This document shows positions 1-7,177 of a stretch of 23,979 nucleotides of DNA, one piece after another. A program made the translations under genes and the position numbers. The DNA comes from Bacteroidaceae bacterium (lineage in GTDB: Bacteria; Bacteroidota; Bacteroidia; Bacteroidales; Bacteroidaceae). The notes below the pieces were generated by a model that was not told the DNA's origin, made no database searches, and was given only the letters and a program-made list of their open reading frames with translations. The stretch covers positions 1-23,979 of the forward strand of contig CAAGGT010000057.1 in assembly GCA_900769465.1 (NCBI GenBank), read 5' to 3'. The stretch's first letter is position 1; each line of letters opens with the position of its first letter.

Positions 1-8
1 TAATTTTG
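1..8 (+). promoter_or_regulatory. Bacteroidota -7 promoter box
   Basis: TAATTTTG matches the TAnnTTTG -7 consensus exactly and lies 31 nt before the first ATG. The -33 element would fall outside the window, so only half of the promoter can be judged. Confidence 0.45.
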
Positions 9-39
9 CATCATCAGAAATTTATACTGTTCGAACGAT

Positions 40-600
40 ATGGACAACAAGAATCTTTACAATGCGGCAAGAGGCTATTTTACAGCTAATGCACTTGCTG
101 GAAGTGTGGCATCAGAGCTTGCTGCGCAGAACAGACGTGAGGCGATCAAGCTTGCCCAGATAACAAGCTTTTATGCGCATTATCTGTCTGAGAAGCAGAT
201 TTCTGACAAGATAGGACATTATATGTTCTGCCGGAATATCGGTGCAGCATATGAGTTTCTTAATAACTCACTAAAGGCAGAGATGATTCATGATTGTCAG
301 AACCAGAAAGAATTCAAGACTCATCTTTCCGATCTGATTGAACAGCGTAAGGTGAAGTATCTTCCGTTCTACGAGAAGATAGAAAGAGCTATGCCTGACT
401 TTATAAAGCATCTTACTGCAGAGGAACTGTGCTCTATAATGAACGTAGATCTGATGACCCCAGAAGAACTCAAGCAGTATCACTTTGAGAAGAAAGCTCA
501 GGAAGATGCCGAGAAATTTTCAGAGAATGTTGGACTGGTATTCAGAGCCATCTTGATTATAGGACTGATTGTTATGATGATCTGCCTCTCGGCGCAATGA
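40..600 (+). CDS. Putative tail-anchored membrane protein, unknown family
   Basis: The protein has 186 residues and matches no family I recognise. It is largely helical and charged. One strongly hydrophobic segment (about residues 165-184, VFRAILIIGLIVMMICL) sits at the extreme C-terminus with only two or three residues after it, and there is no N-terminal signal peptide. This is the layout of a tail-anchored protein with its body in the cytoplasm. The ATG lies 31 nt after a -7 box. The HD-domain gene starts 10 nt after its stop, so the two are probably one transcript and may act together at the membrane, which is inference. The coding call is strong from length and context; the function is unknown. 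Confidence 0.8.
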   Translation: MDNKNLYNAARGYFTANALAGSVASELAAQNRREAIKLAQITSFYAHYLSEKQISDKIGHYMFCRNIGAAYEFLNNSLKAEMIHDCQNQKEFKTHLSDLIEQRKVKYLPFYEKIERAMPDFIKHLTAEELCSIMNVDLMTPEELKQYHFEKKAQEDAEKFSENVGLVFRAILIIGLIVMMICLSAQ

Positions 601-610
601 TTTACTGAAT

Positions 611-1219
611 ATGGATACAATTGATATAAAGAAGAACAAGGCTGAATGCCTGGCTCTCTTGCGCTCGACAGGACGTGAGGGAATGGAAGACATGATTATC
701 GACTTGGAGAAGATGGGGTACTTTATTGCTCCGGCTTCGTCACATCATCATCTGAATGTGGAAGGTGGACTTGTACAGCACTCGCTAAACACATATCGTG
801 CGGCATTGACCATCTGGGAAGGAATGAAGCAGTTCAGGCCTAAGCTAGGGTCTGAAGTGACAAAGGATAATCTTATAATAGCATGTCTCCTTCATGATAT
901 ATGCAAATGTGACATCTACAAGAAGAACACAAAACTGAAGAGGGGATTGTTTAATCTTCGTGAGGAGACCAGTTCTTATTCAGTCAGCTATGAGGATTTC
1001 CCTATGGGACACGGAGAGAAATCCGTAATTCTCGCATTGGCCGGAGGTCTTGAGATGTATGACTCTGAAATGGTGGCCATACGCTGGCACATGGGTCCAT
1101 GGAGATTGAACAGGGAAGATCATGAAGAGATGCAGTGCTACAAGGCTGCTGCTGATAAGTATCCTCTCACCATCATTCTACATACTGCAGATACACTTGC
1201 TGCACGGATAATTGAATAA
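611..1219 (+). CDS. HD-domain phosphohydrolase-like protein
   Basis: This 202-aa protein carries the HD-superfamily metal ligands in order: an upstream His within GGLVQHSLN (about residue 55), the HD pair in LLHDICKCD (about 95-96) and a late Asp in LHTADTLAARI (about 194). HD proteins hydrolyse phosphoester bonds in nucleotides, cyclic dinucleotides or RNA. The HHHLNVEGGLVQHS arrangement resembles small stand-alone HD proteins of Firmicutes and Bacteroidota rather than the HD-GYP or RelA/SpoT types. The substrate cannot be told from sequence. The gene follows the tail-anchored protein by 10 nt. The family assignment is secure; the role is open. Confidence 0.82.
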   Translation: MDTIDIKKNKAECLALLRSTGREGMEDMIIDLEKMGYFIAPASSHHHLNVEGGLVQHSLNTYRAALTIWEGMKQFRPKLGSEVTKDNLIIACLLHDICKCDIYKKNTKLKRGLFNLREETSSYSVSYEDFPMGHGEKSVILALAGGLEMYDSEMVAIRWHMGPWRLNREDHEEMQCYKAAADKYPLTIILHTADTLAARIIE

Positions 1220-1238
1220 CTATTTACAATTTACTGTT

Positions 1239-1316
1239 ATGTTTGCGATCATTGTATTTTTGGTCTTGTGCCTAAATGTTGTTGGAACCATGTGTGGTGG
1301 TAACGACAAGTGGTAA
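1239..1316 (+). CDS. Possible 25-aa hydrophobic peptide
   Basis: An ATG 20 nt after the HD gene opens a 25-codon frame. It encodes a hydrophobic stretch (IIVFLVLCLNVVG) followed by a polar GGNDKW end. The composition suits a single-pass membrane peptide, and the position could place it third in the upstream operon. No clear ribosome-binding site is visible and a frame this short can arise by chance, so this is only a candidate. Confidence 0.25.
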   Translation: MFAIIVFLVLCLNVVGTMCGGNDKW

Positions 1317-1347
1317 AATTCAGATAATTTTTATAAATTTGTGACTC

Positions 1348-1425
1348 ATCCTCGAATCAGAGGAGACTTGCTTGCTAATTGAGCCTTGAATCTGACGTTC
1401 TGTCAGTATTCAAGGCTCGTTCTAT
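1348..1425 (+). terminator. Two-hairpin element, possible terminator
   Basis: TCCTC/GAGGA forms a small hairpin at 1349-1364. A stronger one follows at 1381-1418: an 11-bp outer stem (GAGCCTTGAAT with ATTCAAGGCTC), a one-base bulge, then a 5-bp inner stem with a 5-nt loop. What follows is only moderately U-rich, so it is not a textbook terminator. It lies between the end of the plus-strand genes and the end of the convergent lipoprotein gene, where a two-way terminator is expected. A TAAATTTG box just upstream (1334-1341) allows a small RNA instead. The rest of the 1317-1494 gap shows three TCAAGGC heptamers spaced 26-27 nt and nothing else clear. Confidence 0.5.
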
Positions 1426-1494
1426 GTATATTAGGTCAAGGCGAGATATCTGTTGAACTGTGTCAAGGCTGTTAGATAAATGCGAATTTAGTGT

Positions 1495-2124
1495 TTAATC
1501 AAAGTCAGCCACAGTTCTCTCCTTATCCCAAACTATCTCCTGACCTACAGACTCGCTGCTGGTCTTCAGATAATCTTCGATAGTTGATAATCCCACGGTG
1601 TTTCTCAAGCTGTCAAGAGTGGCAGGATTATCCACCGGCCAGAGGAAGAACCGCATGGCAATTTCATCATCAACAATCGTTGCTGCCATCTTAATCTGGG
1701 TGCCATAAATCTGTGGCTTGCCCTCTTCCATGAGAACTCTGTCATTCAGAATGGCATAGTCCGCTTTATCCAAAACGCCCTTTTCGGCTTTTTCCTTCAC
1801 AAGACTAAGATACTTGCTCTGATAGGAGAGGTCAGAATGGTCAATAACAATCCAGATGGCCCGATTGGCCTTGTCGGATAGACGGGAAGGCCACCCCTCC
1901 TCGTCCAGAATGCCGAATACAATCGCTTGATTCAAAGAATCCACCCGTTCCATCTCTGTTGAATACTCCACAATCTCGTCGGCCGTCAGTGAAGACATTC
2001 CTTTGGTCCACTCACGAGCAGTCTGGTCGTTATCGTACACCTCTTCCAAGATGCGATTATACTGATTGCAGCTGGATAAAGTGGCTATGATGAGAAATAG
2101 AAGAACTCTAGTATATCTAAGCAT
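1495..2124 (-). CDS. Putative lipoprotein, DUF6624-like
   Basis: Starting at the ATG whose first base is 2124, the protein has 209 aa and begins with a lipoprotein signal: MLRYTR, a hydrophobic core and the lipobox LSSC. A longer frame opens at 2217, but it would bury this signal, so 2124 was chosen. The mature part has features of the DUF6624 family: DQTAREW near the N-terminus, a GWP turn, VIDHSD, and DRVLMEEGKPQIYGTQ. The biochemical role of the family is unknown. The gene stands alone on the minus strand, with a TATATTTA box at 2154-2161 as a weak promoter candidate. It is probably lipid-anchored in the periplasm or outer membrane. Confidence 0.8.
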   Translation of the reverse strand: MLRYTRVLLFLIIATLSSCNQYNRILEEVYDNDQTAREWTKGMSSLTADEIVEYSTEMERVDSLNQAIVFGILDEEGWPSRLSDKANRAIWIVIDHSDLSYQSKYLSLVKEKAEKGVLDKADYAILNDRVLMEEGKPQIYGTQIKMAATIVDDEIAMRFFLWPVDNPATLDSLRNTVGLSTIEDYLKTSSESVGQEIVWDKERTVADFD

Positions 2125-2270
2125 TGTAACGTTAAAATTCCGATTTATCGGTGTAAATATAGCGTTTTGAGTTGAGAAATAAAACATTATCTTGGCTTCA
2201 CTCATTTGTATCCGCAAATGTAGATTCCTCTTCCGGGCACATTCAAGAACCGAATTCTTCTAATCCGTTC

Positions 2271-2380
2271 AAATCTCCACGCACGCTGTGGTAGTATTTG
2301 GACGGATTTTCTTGTCTGTTGCCGTCATCGGCCCTATGGGTGCTTCACAAATGAAGTTGAACCCGATAACGGATACTATT
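2271..2380 (+). promoter_or_regulatory. Shared leader element, copy A
   Basis: The block at 2271-2299 reads AAATCTCCACGC, nine variable bases, then TAGTATTT. An AAGTTGAACC box at 2354-2363 lies 17 nt before the ATG at 2381. The same two blocks, at nearly the same distance, precede ssb (13539-13651), and a divergent version precedes the recombination operon. The CTCCAC...GTGGTAG part can fold into a hairpin. This layout also argues that the VWA gene starts at 2381 rather than at the upstream GTG. Confidence 0.6.
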
Positions 2381-4276
2381 ATGAAAAGAATTCATCCGAA
2401 ACTGAGCTTGGAGCAGAAGATACAGATGCTCACAACAGATTTCCTGGATAGAGACCAGACCACCTTTGTGAAGATCAGAAGGACCGGCAGACTGGGTTGG
2501 GAGAGTGCAATACCTGAAGGTACACCTTACTCTGACTACATGCTTTCACCGGCATCAGATGAGGAACTCATCAAGAACTCATACCGCCTTGCAGAGGACA
2601 TGATAAAGATCATGGATACTCCCGAGAAGGTTATCGTGAGAATCTCTCCAGACGGATCCAGAACAAATGGTAAGATAGTGTGGGTGGCAACAGAGGTGTT
2701 CGATGATGCGGAGCTCCCAATAGGAAACCGAATCGATACATTCCTTGGACTAGCAATCCATGAAGGTTGCCATGTGCTCTATACAGACTTTGGAGCATAC
2801 AAGGGTCTTACCAATAGAATCGTCAAGACTATCGAGAATATCCTTGAGGACGAAAGGATTGAGCGAGAGCTTGGACAGAAGAAGCCAGGTCTTGCCAACT
2901 TCCTGAAGGCTTCCAAGTACTATTACTTCGACAGGTATGCCTTGAAGATGAAGGAATCCGGTAAGCTTGATGGGCTTGAGACCTTCCCAAGACTGCTGAA
3001 TGCCATCATCTCCCTTGTTAGGTATCCCAAGACCATAGAGATGTCAGATCTCGAGGAATTCTCGGATACTCTTCTTGAGGTACGAGAGCTTCTGACTCCG
3101 TATCCGACAACGACAGCGGAGTGCGTCGAGACCGCAGAGAAGATCTATGAGATCATCAAGAAGTATCTTCAGGAGGATGAGAAGCAGAAACAGAAGCAGT
3201 CTGCTGGTGATAGTCAGCCGCAGGATGGGCAACCTTCGGATGAGTCAGGACAGGGTAGTGGATCTGCTGGACAACCACAGTCTTCACAGCAGCCTATTGG
3301 CCAGACAAAGAAGATGACCGCAAGGCAGATAGCGAAGAAGGTCGAGCAGGATATGAATGATATCTTTGACCAGATTAAGGATGCTCTCAAGGAACTGACC
3401 TGTGAGCCTGATAAGAAGACCATCGATTCTCAGAACCAGTCAGAAACAGTTAAGGCTGACAGAAACCTTGTAGGTAAGATCTGCGAGGGTAGAGCTGAGA
3501 GAGGTTCACAGAAAGGATGCGTAGTCATGAAGGCAACTCCTAATCAGGAGAGGTACAACGACTCACTGTCAAGAGTGAGGAAGTATATCCCAGCAATCTC
3601 GAAGTCTCTCAAGTGCTCATCCATGGAATACAAGCTTATACATAGAGGAATGCGCAGCGGAATGCTCGATACGGGCAAGATAGCTGAAGCCTATCAGGGA
3701 GTTCCTACAGTCTATATGAGAGAGGGACAGGTAAAGTCCGACAGAATATCGGTCTGCATCCTTATTGACGAATCCGGATCAATGTACGGTCCGGGTGAGA
3801 CTGCTGCAAGAGATACTGCAGTCCTTCTCAATGAAGCTATCGGCACTCTTCAGAATGTAGACCTGTATATCTACGGACACAGTACTGATGGAGGAACAGC
3901 TCTCTATGTATACAGAGAGAAGACCTTCTGTCCTAAATACGCTATCGGTAGTACTGACTCAAGATGGGGTAATAACGATGGTACGGCTATCCGTGAGGCT
4001 GCGTCTAGGGTGCGTAAGCATACCAAGGAGAACTGTCTCTTCTTCATGATTTCCGACGGTGCTCCGAATGAACCTGTCAGGGAGGTCAGACAGGCCGTGA
4101 TGGATGTGGAGAAACAAGGATTTTCTATTGTGGCCGTCAGTATCGATCCGCAGTACGATCCTTCACTGATGTACGACAGGAACGTCAATCTGACTGACAT
4201 GTCAAGACTAGCAGTCGATCTTGGAAAGATGGTCAAGAAGGCGATATCAGACAATACTAAACGTAAGATTCAATAG
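2381..4276 (+). CDS. Metallopeptidase-like protein with C-terminal VWA domain
   Basis: The protein has 631 aa from the ATG at 2381, chosen because the shared leader places it 17 nt after the AAGTTGAACC box. The N-terminal half contains HEGCH (about residue 127), an HExxH zinc-protease signature, followed by the acidic helix ENILEDERIE. A Gln/Ser/Gly-rich linker at about 270-310 separates it from the second half. That half has a VWA domain with the MIDAS motif DESGS (about 462) and a later SDG loop. This is the layout of CobT-like and DUF2201/VWA proteins, which normally work with a MoxR/CobS-type AAA+ ATPase to remodel or metallate partners. No such ATPase is present in the window. It heads a four-gene operon. 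Confidence 0.8.
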   Translation: MKRIHPKLSLEQKIQMLTTDFLDRDQTTFVKIRRTGRLGWESAIPEGTPYSDYMLSPASDEELIKNSYRLAEDMIKIMDTPEKVIVRISPDGSRTNGKIVWVATEVFDDAELPIGNRIDTFLGLAIHEGCHVLYTDFGAYKGLTNRIVKTIENILEDERIERELGQKKPGLANFLKASKYYYFDRYALKMKESGKLDGLETFPRLLNAIISLVRYPKTIEMSDLEEFSDTLLEVRELLTPYPTTTAECVETAEKIYEIIKKYLQEDEKQKQKQSAGDSQPQDGQPSDESGQGSGSAGQPQSSQQPIGQTKKMTARQIAKKVEQDMNDIFDQIKDALKELTCEPDKKTIDSQNQSETVKADRNLVGKICEGRAERGSQKGCVVMKATPNQERYNDSLSRVRKYIPAISKSLKCSSMEYKLIHRGMRSGMLDTGKIAEAYQGVPTVYMREGQVKSDRISVCILIDESGSMYGPGETAARDTAVLLNEAIGTLQNVDLYIYGHSTDGGTALYVYREKTFCPKYAIGSTDSRWGNNDGTAIREAASRVRKHTKENCLFFMISDGAPNEPVREVRQAVMDVEKQGFSIVAVSIDPQYDPSLMYDRNVNLTDMSRLAVDLGKMVKKAISDNTKRKIQ

Positions 4277-4278
4277 AT

Positions 4279-4662
4279 ATGAATACAAGTACACAGACAA
4301 ACGTTCAGCAGACGCTCTTCAGCGGTGACAACGAACTGATGAAGATTGACCTGTATCTGGATAAGCAGTTCGGTCAGGGATCCCTACAGGCCATTACAAT
4401 AATGGCTGACCTGGCTGAGCTCAAGAAGATGATCACCGACGAGGTTGTTCACTTCGTCTTCGAGAAGACTGATGGAACCCAGCGTGATGCCTATGGTACC
4501 AGAGCAATAGATGTCATCAGACGATACGACACTGGCTCTAGCAATCAGAAGCCGCAGAGAGCCTTCAATGGAACCTTCCCATACTTCGATATTGAGAAAG
4601 GGGAGTGGAGATGCTTCCGAGTGGATAGGTTCGTCAGGATTGACAAGGATTATGTTCTATAA
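4279..4662 (+). CDS. DUF2693-like SH3-barrel protein
   Basis: This 127-aa protein starts 2 nt after the VWA gene's stop. Its central pattern is typical of DUF2693 (SH3-like barrel) proteins common on Bacteroidota mobile elements: VHFVFEKTDGTQRDAYGT, then a YFDIEKGEWRCFRVDRF block near the C-terminus. The family's molecular role is not established; the small beta-barrel suggests nucleic-acid or protein binding. Tight spacing puts it in the VWA operon, so it is probably made together with the peptidase/VWA protein. Confidence 0.75.
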   Translation: MNTSTQTNVQQTLFSGDNELMKIDLYLDKQFGQGSLQAITIMADLAELKKMITDEVVHFVFEKTDGTQRDAYGTRAIDVIRRYDTGSSNQKPQRAFNGTFPYFDIEKGEWRCFRVDRFVRIDKDYVL

Positions 4663-4676
4663 AAACCGATGATATT

Positions 4677-5045
4677 ATGACAAGAAGTGATGAGATGATG
4701 CTGTCAGCCATCAGACTTAAGGTGGCGATGCAGATGAACGGCAGGGACGTGTCAGTCGAGAGAGACCGAGTGAAGGTGTCCCTCCATGGCGTTCCTGCCT
4801 TGGTGGTGAGGTTCGACAGCGGTGACGTGAGAGTCAATGGCATGCTGCAGGTATCACGCAAGAGTGCCAAGGTGCTCAATGCGGTACTAAGAACCTATAC
4901 GGATTGTACGGTAGCTTCAGTTGAAGGCTGCTGGGTGCTTGAGAGCAAGGACGGCCAGAGGATACCGATGACGGGTATCATGGCGACAGTCCCTATGACA
5001 CGCAAGGCAAAGACCTGCAAGATGGATAAATACGTAACTTATTAA
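4677..5045 (+). CDS. Unknown 122-aa basic protein
   Basis: I do not recognise this protein. It has 122 aa, is rich in Lys/Arg and Val, and contains beta-prone stretches (VKVSLHGVPALVVRF, VRVNGML), with no signal peptide or membrane segment. It sits 14 nt after the DUF2693-like gene and 11 nt before the Api92-like gene in the same orientation, which supports a real gene and an operon. The overlapping minus-strand frame is a shadow. Confidence 0.65.
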   Translation: MTRSDEMMLSAIRLKVAMQMNGRDVSVERDRVKVSLHGVPALVVRFDSGDVRVNGMLQVSRKSAKVLNAVLRTYTDCTVASVEGCWVLESKDGQRIPMTGIMATVPMTRKAKTCKMDKYVTY

Positions 5046-5056
5046 AACTTAGAATT

Positions 5057-5614
5057 ATGCCGAATTGGGCCTCAGTGAGATATTACCTGACCTCAGATAA
5101 TGACGAGGTGGTAGATTTATACAACAGAATGAAGAGACTGCAGGAGATGAATGCTCCTCTAAAGCCGAATGGGTTCGGAACTACCTGGCTTGGAAACCTT
5201 GTGGAAGATCTTGGAGTGGAATACGGAAAAGTTTCCTGCAGAGGAGCGTGGGATGGTCTGGATCTTAATGAAAATGTTTTGAGTTTCAGTGCAGAGTGTG
5301 CTTGGTATAGATGTACTGAAGTGGAAGACCTGATCAAGGAGAAGTACCCTTCCATTCATATTGCTTTCTGCTGCGAAGAGCCTGGAATGGCTATTTACGA
5401 GAAGAATGACAATCACTTTTTCCCAGAAGATTACATGATAGATATCGAGGATGATGATACGTCTTATTGCAGTGAGCAGGCAGCTCTTGTACTGTTGTCA
5501 GACTTCTTCGGAATCGACTTTCAGGATATGGATGAAGCCATGGTGCTTGTCAGGGAGAATAATGAGCAGGATGAAGGTAGAGTGTGGGTAAATAAGTATG
5601 AGCTAGTTGAGTGA
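5057..5614 (+). CDS. Api92-like (DUF1281-type) phage-associated protein
   Basis: The protein has 185 aa and opens with MPNWASVRYYL, the start typical of Api92-like/YubB-like proteins with a ferredoxin-like fold (normally MPNWxxN). GAWDGLDLNENVLSFSAECAW fits the same family's 'W-D...L.F...W' pattern. The second half is very acidic (DIEDDDTS and later). Homologues occur in phages and plasmids, but their role is not established. It closes the VWA operon; a promoter and a separate non-coding unit begin right after its stop. Confidence 0.65.
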   Translation: MPNWASVRYYLTSDNDEVVDLYNRMKRLQEMNAPLKPNGFGTTWLGNLVEDLGVEYGKVSCRGAWDGLDLNENVLSFSAECAWYRCTEVEDLIKEKYPSIHIAFCCEEPGMAIYEKNDNHFFPEDYMIDIEDDDTSYCSEQAALVLLSDFFGIDFQDMDEAMVLVRENNEQDEGRVWVNKYELVE

Positions 5615-5639
5615 TATTGCCGTATAATGAGTATATTTG
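5607..5639 (+). promoter_or_regulatory. Promoter for the non-coding unit
   Basis: TATATTTG at 5632-5639 matches the TAnnTTTG -7 consensus exactly, with a TTG at 5607-5609 as a possible -33 element 22 nt upstream. No coding start follows within 200 nt, so the transcript beginning near 5646 would be non-coding. Confidence 0.5.
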
Positions 5640-5645
5640 CAGTGG

Positions 5646-5790
5646 ATGCGGTGCTTACCAGGCGCGATAACTTCAAGCTGCACCATCTACGTCGATAGCC
5701 CTTAGATAGATGCTGACAATCGCGAGTCGGAAGAGCGTAAGCCCTTATATGAGAGGTTGGACTCCTCTTGTTTAAGGGCTATCTTTTTTA
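5646..5790 (+). ncRNA. Candidate structured small RNA, about 145 nt
   Basis: This gene-free stretch has a promoter at its left and a strong terminator at its right. Near the 5' end GTGGAT and GGTGC (5642-5654) pair with GCACC and ATCTAC (5680-5690), leaving a two-base bulge and a large loop. A GATAGCCCTTA copy at 5694-5704 is fully complementary to 5773-5783, while a second AGCCCTTA at 5740-5747 pairs with the same strand in the terminator. The two pairings exclude each other. No ORF of note lies inside. I recognise no known RNA family; an attenuator-type leader is the alternative, but the TSCPD gene has its own promoter downstream. Confidence 0.45.
5740..5790 (+). terminator. Rho-independent terminator
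   Basis: AGCCCTTA (5740-5747) pairs with TAAGGGCT (5773-5780), and AGAGG pairs with CCTCT inside it around a 7-nt loop. ATC and a run of T's follow. It ends the candidate small RNA and could also catch read-through from the Api92-like gene. Confidence 0.85.
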
Positions 5791-5798
5791 TAAGATAG

Positions 5799-5831
5799 TT
5801 TATTTCGAATGCAAGATTCTGACTATCTTTG
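5799..5831 (+). promoter_or_regulatory. Promoter of the TSCPD gene
   Basis: TATCTTTG at 5824-5831 is an exact -7 box, with TTTA at 5799-5802 as -33 box 21 nt upstream. Transcription would start about 12 nt before the ATG at 5850. Confidence 0.65.
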
Positions 5832-5849
5832 TCCTAGCAAAATTGATAT

Positions 5850-6134
5850 ATGATGAAGATACTTAACGATATTTATAAGGGTGCTGTAAGATGTATCACA
5901 GCTGAGACCGAAGGTACATGCTCTTATGCAATAGAACTTAAGCTTGTAGGTGATGAGATTCTTGATGTGACCTATTATGGCGGTTGCAGTGGCAACCTTA
6001 AAGGTATTGCTGCACTCTGCCGTGGACAGAAGATTGACTATGTCAAGAAAACGCTCAAAGGTATTACTTGCGGTTCCAAAAAGACATCATGTCCGGATCA
6101 GCTAGCACAGCTCATCAAGATCATTTCTGAGTAA
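5850..6134 (+). CDS. TSCPD-domain protein
   Basis: The 94-aa protein matches the short stand-alone TSCPD family across its length: YGGCSGNLKGIAAL in the middle, LKGITCG, then TSCPDQLAQLI, which gives the domain its name. The spaced cysteines suggest metal or nucleotide binding. The same domain is found at the C-terminus of adenosylcobalamin-dependent ribonucleotide reductases, where it is linked to regulation; the role of the stand-alone form is unknown. Two adjacent ATGs (5850 and 5853) are possible starts. It is transcribed alone, from its own promoter to a bidirectional terminator. Confidence 0.88.
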   Translation: MMKILNDIYKGAVRCITAETEGTCSYAIELKLVGDEILDVTYYGGCSGNLKGIAALCRGQKIDYVKKTLKGITCGSKKTSCPDQLAQLIKIISE

Positions 6135-6154
6135 TTGAAGTTATTGAATAAATT

Positions 6155-6196
6155 AAGGTCAGTCGAATGAACGTGATTGTTCAATTGACTGACCTT
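6155..6196. terminator. Bidirectional terminator between convergent genes
   Basis: AAGGTCAGTC pairs perfectly with GACTGACCTT, with a further GAAC/GTTC pairing inside. A-rich sequence flanks the left and T-rich the right, so it works in both directions. It separates the TSCPD gene from the convergent secreted-protein gene. Confidence 0.85.
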
Positions 6197-6203
6197 TATT
6201 TAT

Positions 6204-6596
6204 CTATCTCCTTGGAGGTCTCTGAGGACCCTGTGGCGGAGCTGGCTTGTCATCGTGTGGCTTACCCTTTGGTGGAGCCGGCTTCTTGCCTTTTGGCGGT
6301 GGCGGTGGCGCTGCGTGTGCGAAGTCCCTTCTGCCTCTATCTCTCATGTCCTCCATGAGAATGCGCTCGGCTTCCTTCTTTGAGATCTTGACCCTGTACT
6401 TTTTCCAGTAGAAGTCTTGAAGTCTCGCGATATCACCCTGACTGATAGCTTTCATAGGTCCGCCTGGTCTTCTACCTTCGTGCATTTCCATTCCAGGTCT
6501 CTTGTGGTCTGGTCCACCCTTCTTCTGAGCATACATCTGCACCTGTGAACCAAGTAGGAGTATCATAGCTGATACCATTAGAATTCTTCTCTTCAT
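6204..6596 (-). CDS. Secreted proline-rich basic protein
   Basis: The protein has 130 aa. An N-terminal signal peptide (KRR, a hydrophobic core about residues 5-20, likely cleavage after MYAQ) sends it to the periplasm or outside. A short middle section, DIARLQDFYWKKYRVKIS followed by KKEAERILMEDM, is helical. The last third is low-complexity Pro/Lys/Gly with runs of prolines, resembling a disordered wall- or surface-contact tail. I do not recognise a functional family. It ends at the bidirectional terminator and stands alone. No good -7 box is evident upstream. Confidence 0.75.
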   Translation of the reverse strand: MKRRILMVSAMILLLGSQVQMYAQKKGGPDHKRPGMEMHEGRRPGGPMKAISQGDIARLQDFYWKKYRVKISKKEAERILMEDMRDRGRRDFAHAAPPPPPKGKKPAPPKGKPHDDKPAPPQGPQRPPRR

Positions 6597-6669
6597 AGCC
6601 TTTCAGTTTAATGGGTTCAACAATATGTCTTTCTTGAGTACTCACTTATATAGACAACTCCAGGCGGGA

Positions 6670-6713
6670 AAGGTTTAAAAAGGAAGGGAGCACCGACCCA
6701 TGTCGATGCTCCC
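6670..6713 (-). terminator. Terminator of the HU gene
   Basis: Read on the minus strand, GGGAGCA and CGAC pair with GTCG and TGCTCCC around a 4-nt loop, with a single A-C mismatch (6686-6713). A T-rich stretch follows on the minus strand (6670-6685). It lies about 50 nt after the HU stop. Confidence 0.8.
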
Positions 6714-6765
6714 AAGTGATTTACTTAATATGTGAGAATTAGGTCTTTAGACCATTAAATTCCTC

Positions 6766-7038
6766 TTACTTAACCTGCTTCTTGAACTCAGGACATGGCT
6801 TGAAAGTAGGTGCCTTATGCTCTGGAATTACCATAGTGGTATTCTTGGTGATGTTACGAGCTGTCTTAGCCTTTCTTGTCTTGACCTCGAATGTGCCGAA
6901 TCCACGGAGATATACGTTCTCTCCCTTTGCCATAGAAGCCTTGACTGATGTCATGAATCCCTCTACTACTGCTGCTACCATTGTAGCCTCTATGCCGGTG
7001 CTCTTCGACACCTCTCTTACTATTTCTGCTTTTGTCAT
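6766..7038 (-). CDS. HU/IHF-family DNA-bending protein
   Basis: This 90-aa protein is full-length for HU: an N-terminal helical part beginning TKAEIVREVSKSTG, the RGFGTFEV turn (about 46-53), and the DNA-binding arm with RNITKN and PTFKP. It forms dimers that bend and compact DNA. The conserved arm Pro and Arg residues are present, so it should bind DNA. The promoter is unusually clear and a strong terminator follows, so it is a single-gene unit divergent from the Nudix regulator. Whether this is the host's main HU or an element-borne copy cannot be told. Confidence 0.95.
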   Translation of the reverse strand: MTKAEIVREVSKSTGIEATMVAAVVEGFMTSVKASMAKGENVYLRGFGTFEVKTRKAKTARNITKNTTMVIPEHKAPTFKPCPEFKKQVK

Positions 7039-7058
7039 GGTCGTATAAATTTGGGATG

Positions 7059-7090
7059 CGAAAGTACTCCTTTTATTCCTTATTCACAAA
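7059..7090 (-). promoter_or_regulatory. Promoter of the HU gene
   Basis: On the minus strand TTTG (7087-7090) is followed after exactly 20 nt by TACTTTCG (7059-7066), one base off the -7 consensus. The start codon is at 7038, giving a leader of about 15 nt. Confidence 0.7.
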
Positions 7091-7106
7091 TAATTATAGT
7101 TTCTAT

Positions 7107-7121
7107 GTGTAAATATTACAC
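7107..7121. promoter_or_regulatory. Distal palindromic operator
   Basis: GTGTAA-ATA-TTACAC is a perfect 6-bp inverted repeat, extendable by one pair to 17 bp. It lies just upstream of the -33 box of the Nudix regulator gene and is nearly identical to the proximal site 52 bp away. It sits in the divergent intergenic region, so it might also affect HU. Confidence 0.7.
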
Positions 7122-7127
7122 AAAAAA

Positions 7128-7159
7128 ATTGCAACTTACATTTATAATTACTTACTTTG
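7128..7159 (+). promoter_or_regulatory. Promoter of the Nudix regulator operon
   Basis: ATTG (7128-7131) and TTACTTTG (7152-7159) are separated by 20 nt, the usual Bacteroidota spacing, with one mismatch in the -7 box. The predicted start near 7166 falls inside the proximal palindrome. Confidence 0.6.
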
Positions 7160-7173
7160 TGTAAAATTTACAC
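7159..7173. promoter_or_regulatory. Proximal palindromic operator
   Basis: GTGTAA-AAT-TTACAC has half-sites identical to those of the distal site. It covers the end of the -7 box and the predicted transcription start, ending 4 nt before the ATG at 7178. Binding here would block transcription, so autorepression by the Nudix regulator is likely. Confidence 0.7.
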
Positions 7174-7177
7174 AGAT

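Noticed and set aside
2125..2217. Longer start for the lipoprotein at 2217
   Set aside because: It would place 31 residues before a well-formed lipoprotein signal peptide.
2288..2380. 31-codon N-terminal extension of the VWA protein from a GTG
   Set aside because: It overlaps the leader element shared with ssb, and the ATG at 2381 sits at the same place relative to that element as the ssb ATG.
3904..4254. 116-codon minus-strand frame inside the VWA gene
   Set aside because: Shadow of the VWA domain, whose motifs are unambiguous on the plus strand.
5727..5738. TCGGAAGAGCGT resembles the second Illumina adapter
   Set aside because: Only 12 bases match, the preceding bases differ, and the sequence lies within a continuous promoter-to-terminator unit, so chance is more likely than an internal adapter.
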